5,764 bases of DNA from Collinsella sp. CAG:166. GTDB taxonomy: Bacteria > Actinomycetota > Coriobacteriia > Coriobacteriales > Coriobacteriaceae. Where the stretch lies: assembly GCA_000434535.1 (NCBI GenBank), contig FR878614.1, forward strand, positions 18,429 to 24,192, written 5' to 3'. Positions 5,641 through 5,764 of this stretch are shown piece after piece; positions within the stretch are counted from its first letter, which is position 1; each line of letters opens with the position of its first letter. The notes beneath the pieces are model-generated. The model saw only the letters and a program-made list of their open reading frames with translations, had not been told where the DNA came from and made no database searches. The position numbers and the translations under genes were made by a program.

Positions 5641-5664
5641 TGTTTTTGCGCTCTAGGTGATTGG

Positions 5665-5695
5665 AAGGCCTCCGGTTTCGACCGGGGGCCTTTTT
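5665..5695 (+). terminator. Trp attenuator (intrinsic terminator with UUCG loop)
   Basis: AAGGCCTCCGGT (5665-5676) pairs with ACCGGGGGCC and the following TT (5681-5692), a 12-bp stem with one U-G pair, closed by the tetraloop TTCG (5677-5680). TTTTT follows at 5691-5695. It lies 37 nt after the leader-peptide stop, the usual arrangement for an attenuator. A competing 8-bp helix (5615-5622 with 5678-5685) would open its loop and 3' arm. Confidence 0.92.
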
Positions 5696-5700
5696 CTATC

Positions 5701-5726
5701 TCGAGCCCGATCGCATTCGCATCACG
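5701..5726 (-). repeat. Right arm of the inverted repeat, beyond the attenuator
   Basis: It is the reverse complement of 5599-5622 with one mismatch and a 2-nt insertion. It begins 5 nt after the U run of the terminator, so it is transcribed only when termination fails. On the minus strand it even preserves the codons CGT GAT GCG AAT of the leader peptide, but no start codon with a ribosome site is visible there. Confidence 0.9.
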
Positions 5727-5747
5727 CGCCCCCGCTTTTCTCTTGCA

Positions 5748-5757
5748 CCCCCCCCCC
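5748..5757. repeat. Run of ten C
   Basis: A homopolymer of ten C lies 7 nt from the window edge, in a C-rich stretch between the attenuator and the unseen downstream gene. No ribosome site or start codon for that gene is visible in 5727-5764. Such runs are prone to slippage and to sequencing length errors. Confidence 0.9.
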
Positions 5758-5764
5758 TTCCGAA

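Noticed and set aside
5634..5660. Classical 2:3 antiterminator pairing TCACGCCT with AGGTGA
   Set aside because: It has only six pairs with a 2-nt bulge, and it ends before the terminator's 5' arm, so it would not disturb the terminator.

Overview
The window looks like chromosomal DNA of a GC-rich Gram-positive bacterium. GC-rich third positions, an LPxTG-type surface protein, a YugP-type membrane zinc protease and a one-domain ribonuclease D together suggest an anaerobic gut actinobacterium of the Coriobacteriia (Collinsella-like). This assignment is inferred from gene content and style; no marker gene proves it.

Layout: (1) 29-1992, minus strand: ribonuclease D, followed downstream by a membrane zinc metallopeptidase. 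(2) 1993-2090: a 98-bp divergent promoter region whose two -10 candidates overlap. (3) 2091-3110, plus strand: a lipid/diacylglycerol-kinase-family protein, then a 30-residue single-helix membrane protein whose Shine-Dalgarno overlaps the kinase stop codon; a 13-bp intrinsic terminator closes the unit. (4) 3188-3416: a 229-bp gap with a good sigma-70-type promoter and a roughly 139-nt untranslated leader carrying a strong hairpin. (5) 3417-5381: a secreted C69-family dipeptidase with a proline-rich wall spacer and an LPTTG sortase anchor, followed by a terminator. (6) 5442-5764: a tryptophan-operon-type leader. It holds an AT-rich dyad, a promoter, a 22-codon leader peptide with three consecutive Trp codons, a UUCG-loop attenuator hairpin and a tract that ends in ten C. 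The biosynthetic or transport gene it controls lies beyond the right edge.

The most interesting part is the right end. It has the hallmarks of ribosome-mediated transcription attenuation. In addition, the segment straight after the Trp codons (5599-5622) has three mutually exclusive partners: 5634-5640, the loop and 3' arm of the terminator (5678-5685), and a near-perfect inverted copy beyond the terminator (5701-5726, 23 of 24 pairs with one 2-nt bulge). The third partner is not part of a textbook trp attenuator. It could be a long-range RNA stem formed only in read-through transcripts, or a pair of inverted repeats able to flip the terminator.

The genes do not form a single pathway. The left half is RNA and protein housekeeping plus lipid phosphorylation, the middle gene acts in peptide degradation at the cell surface, and the right end regulates tryptophan-related genes.
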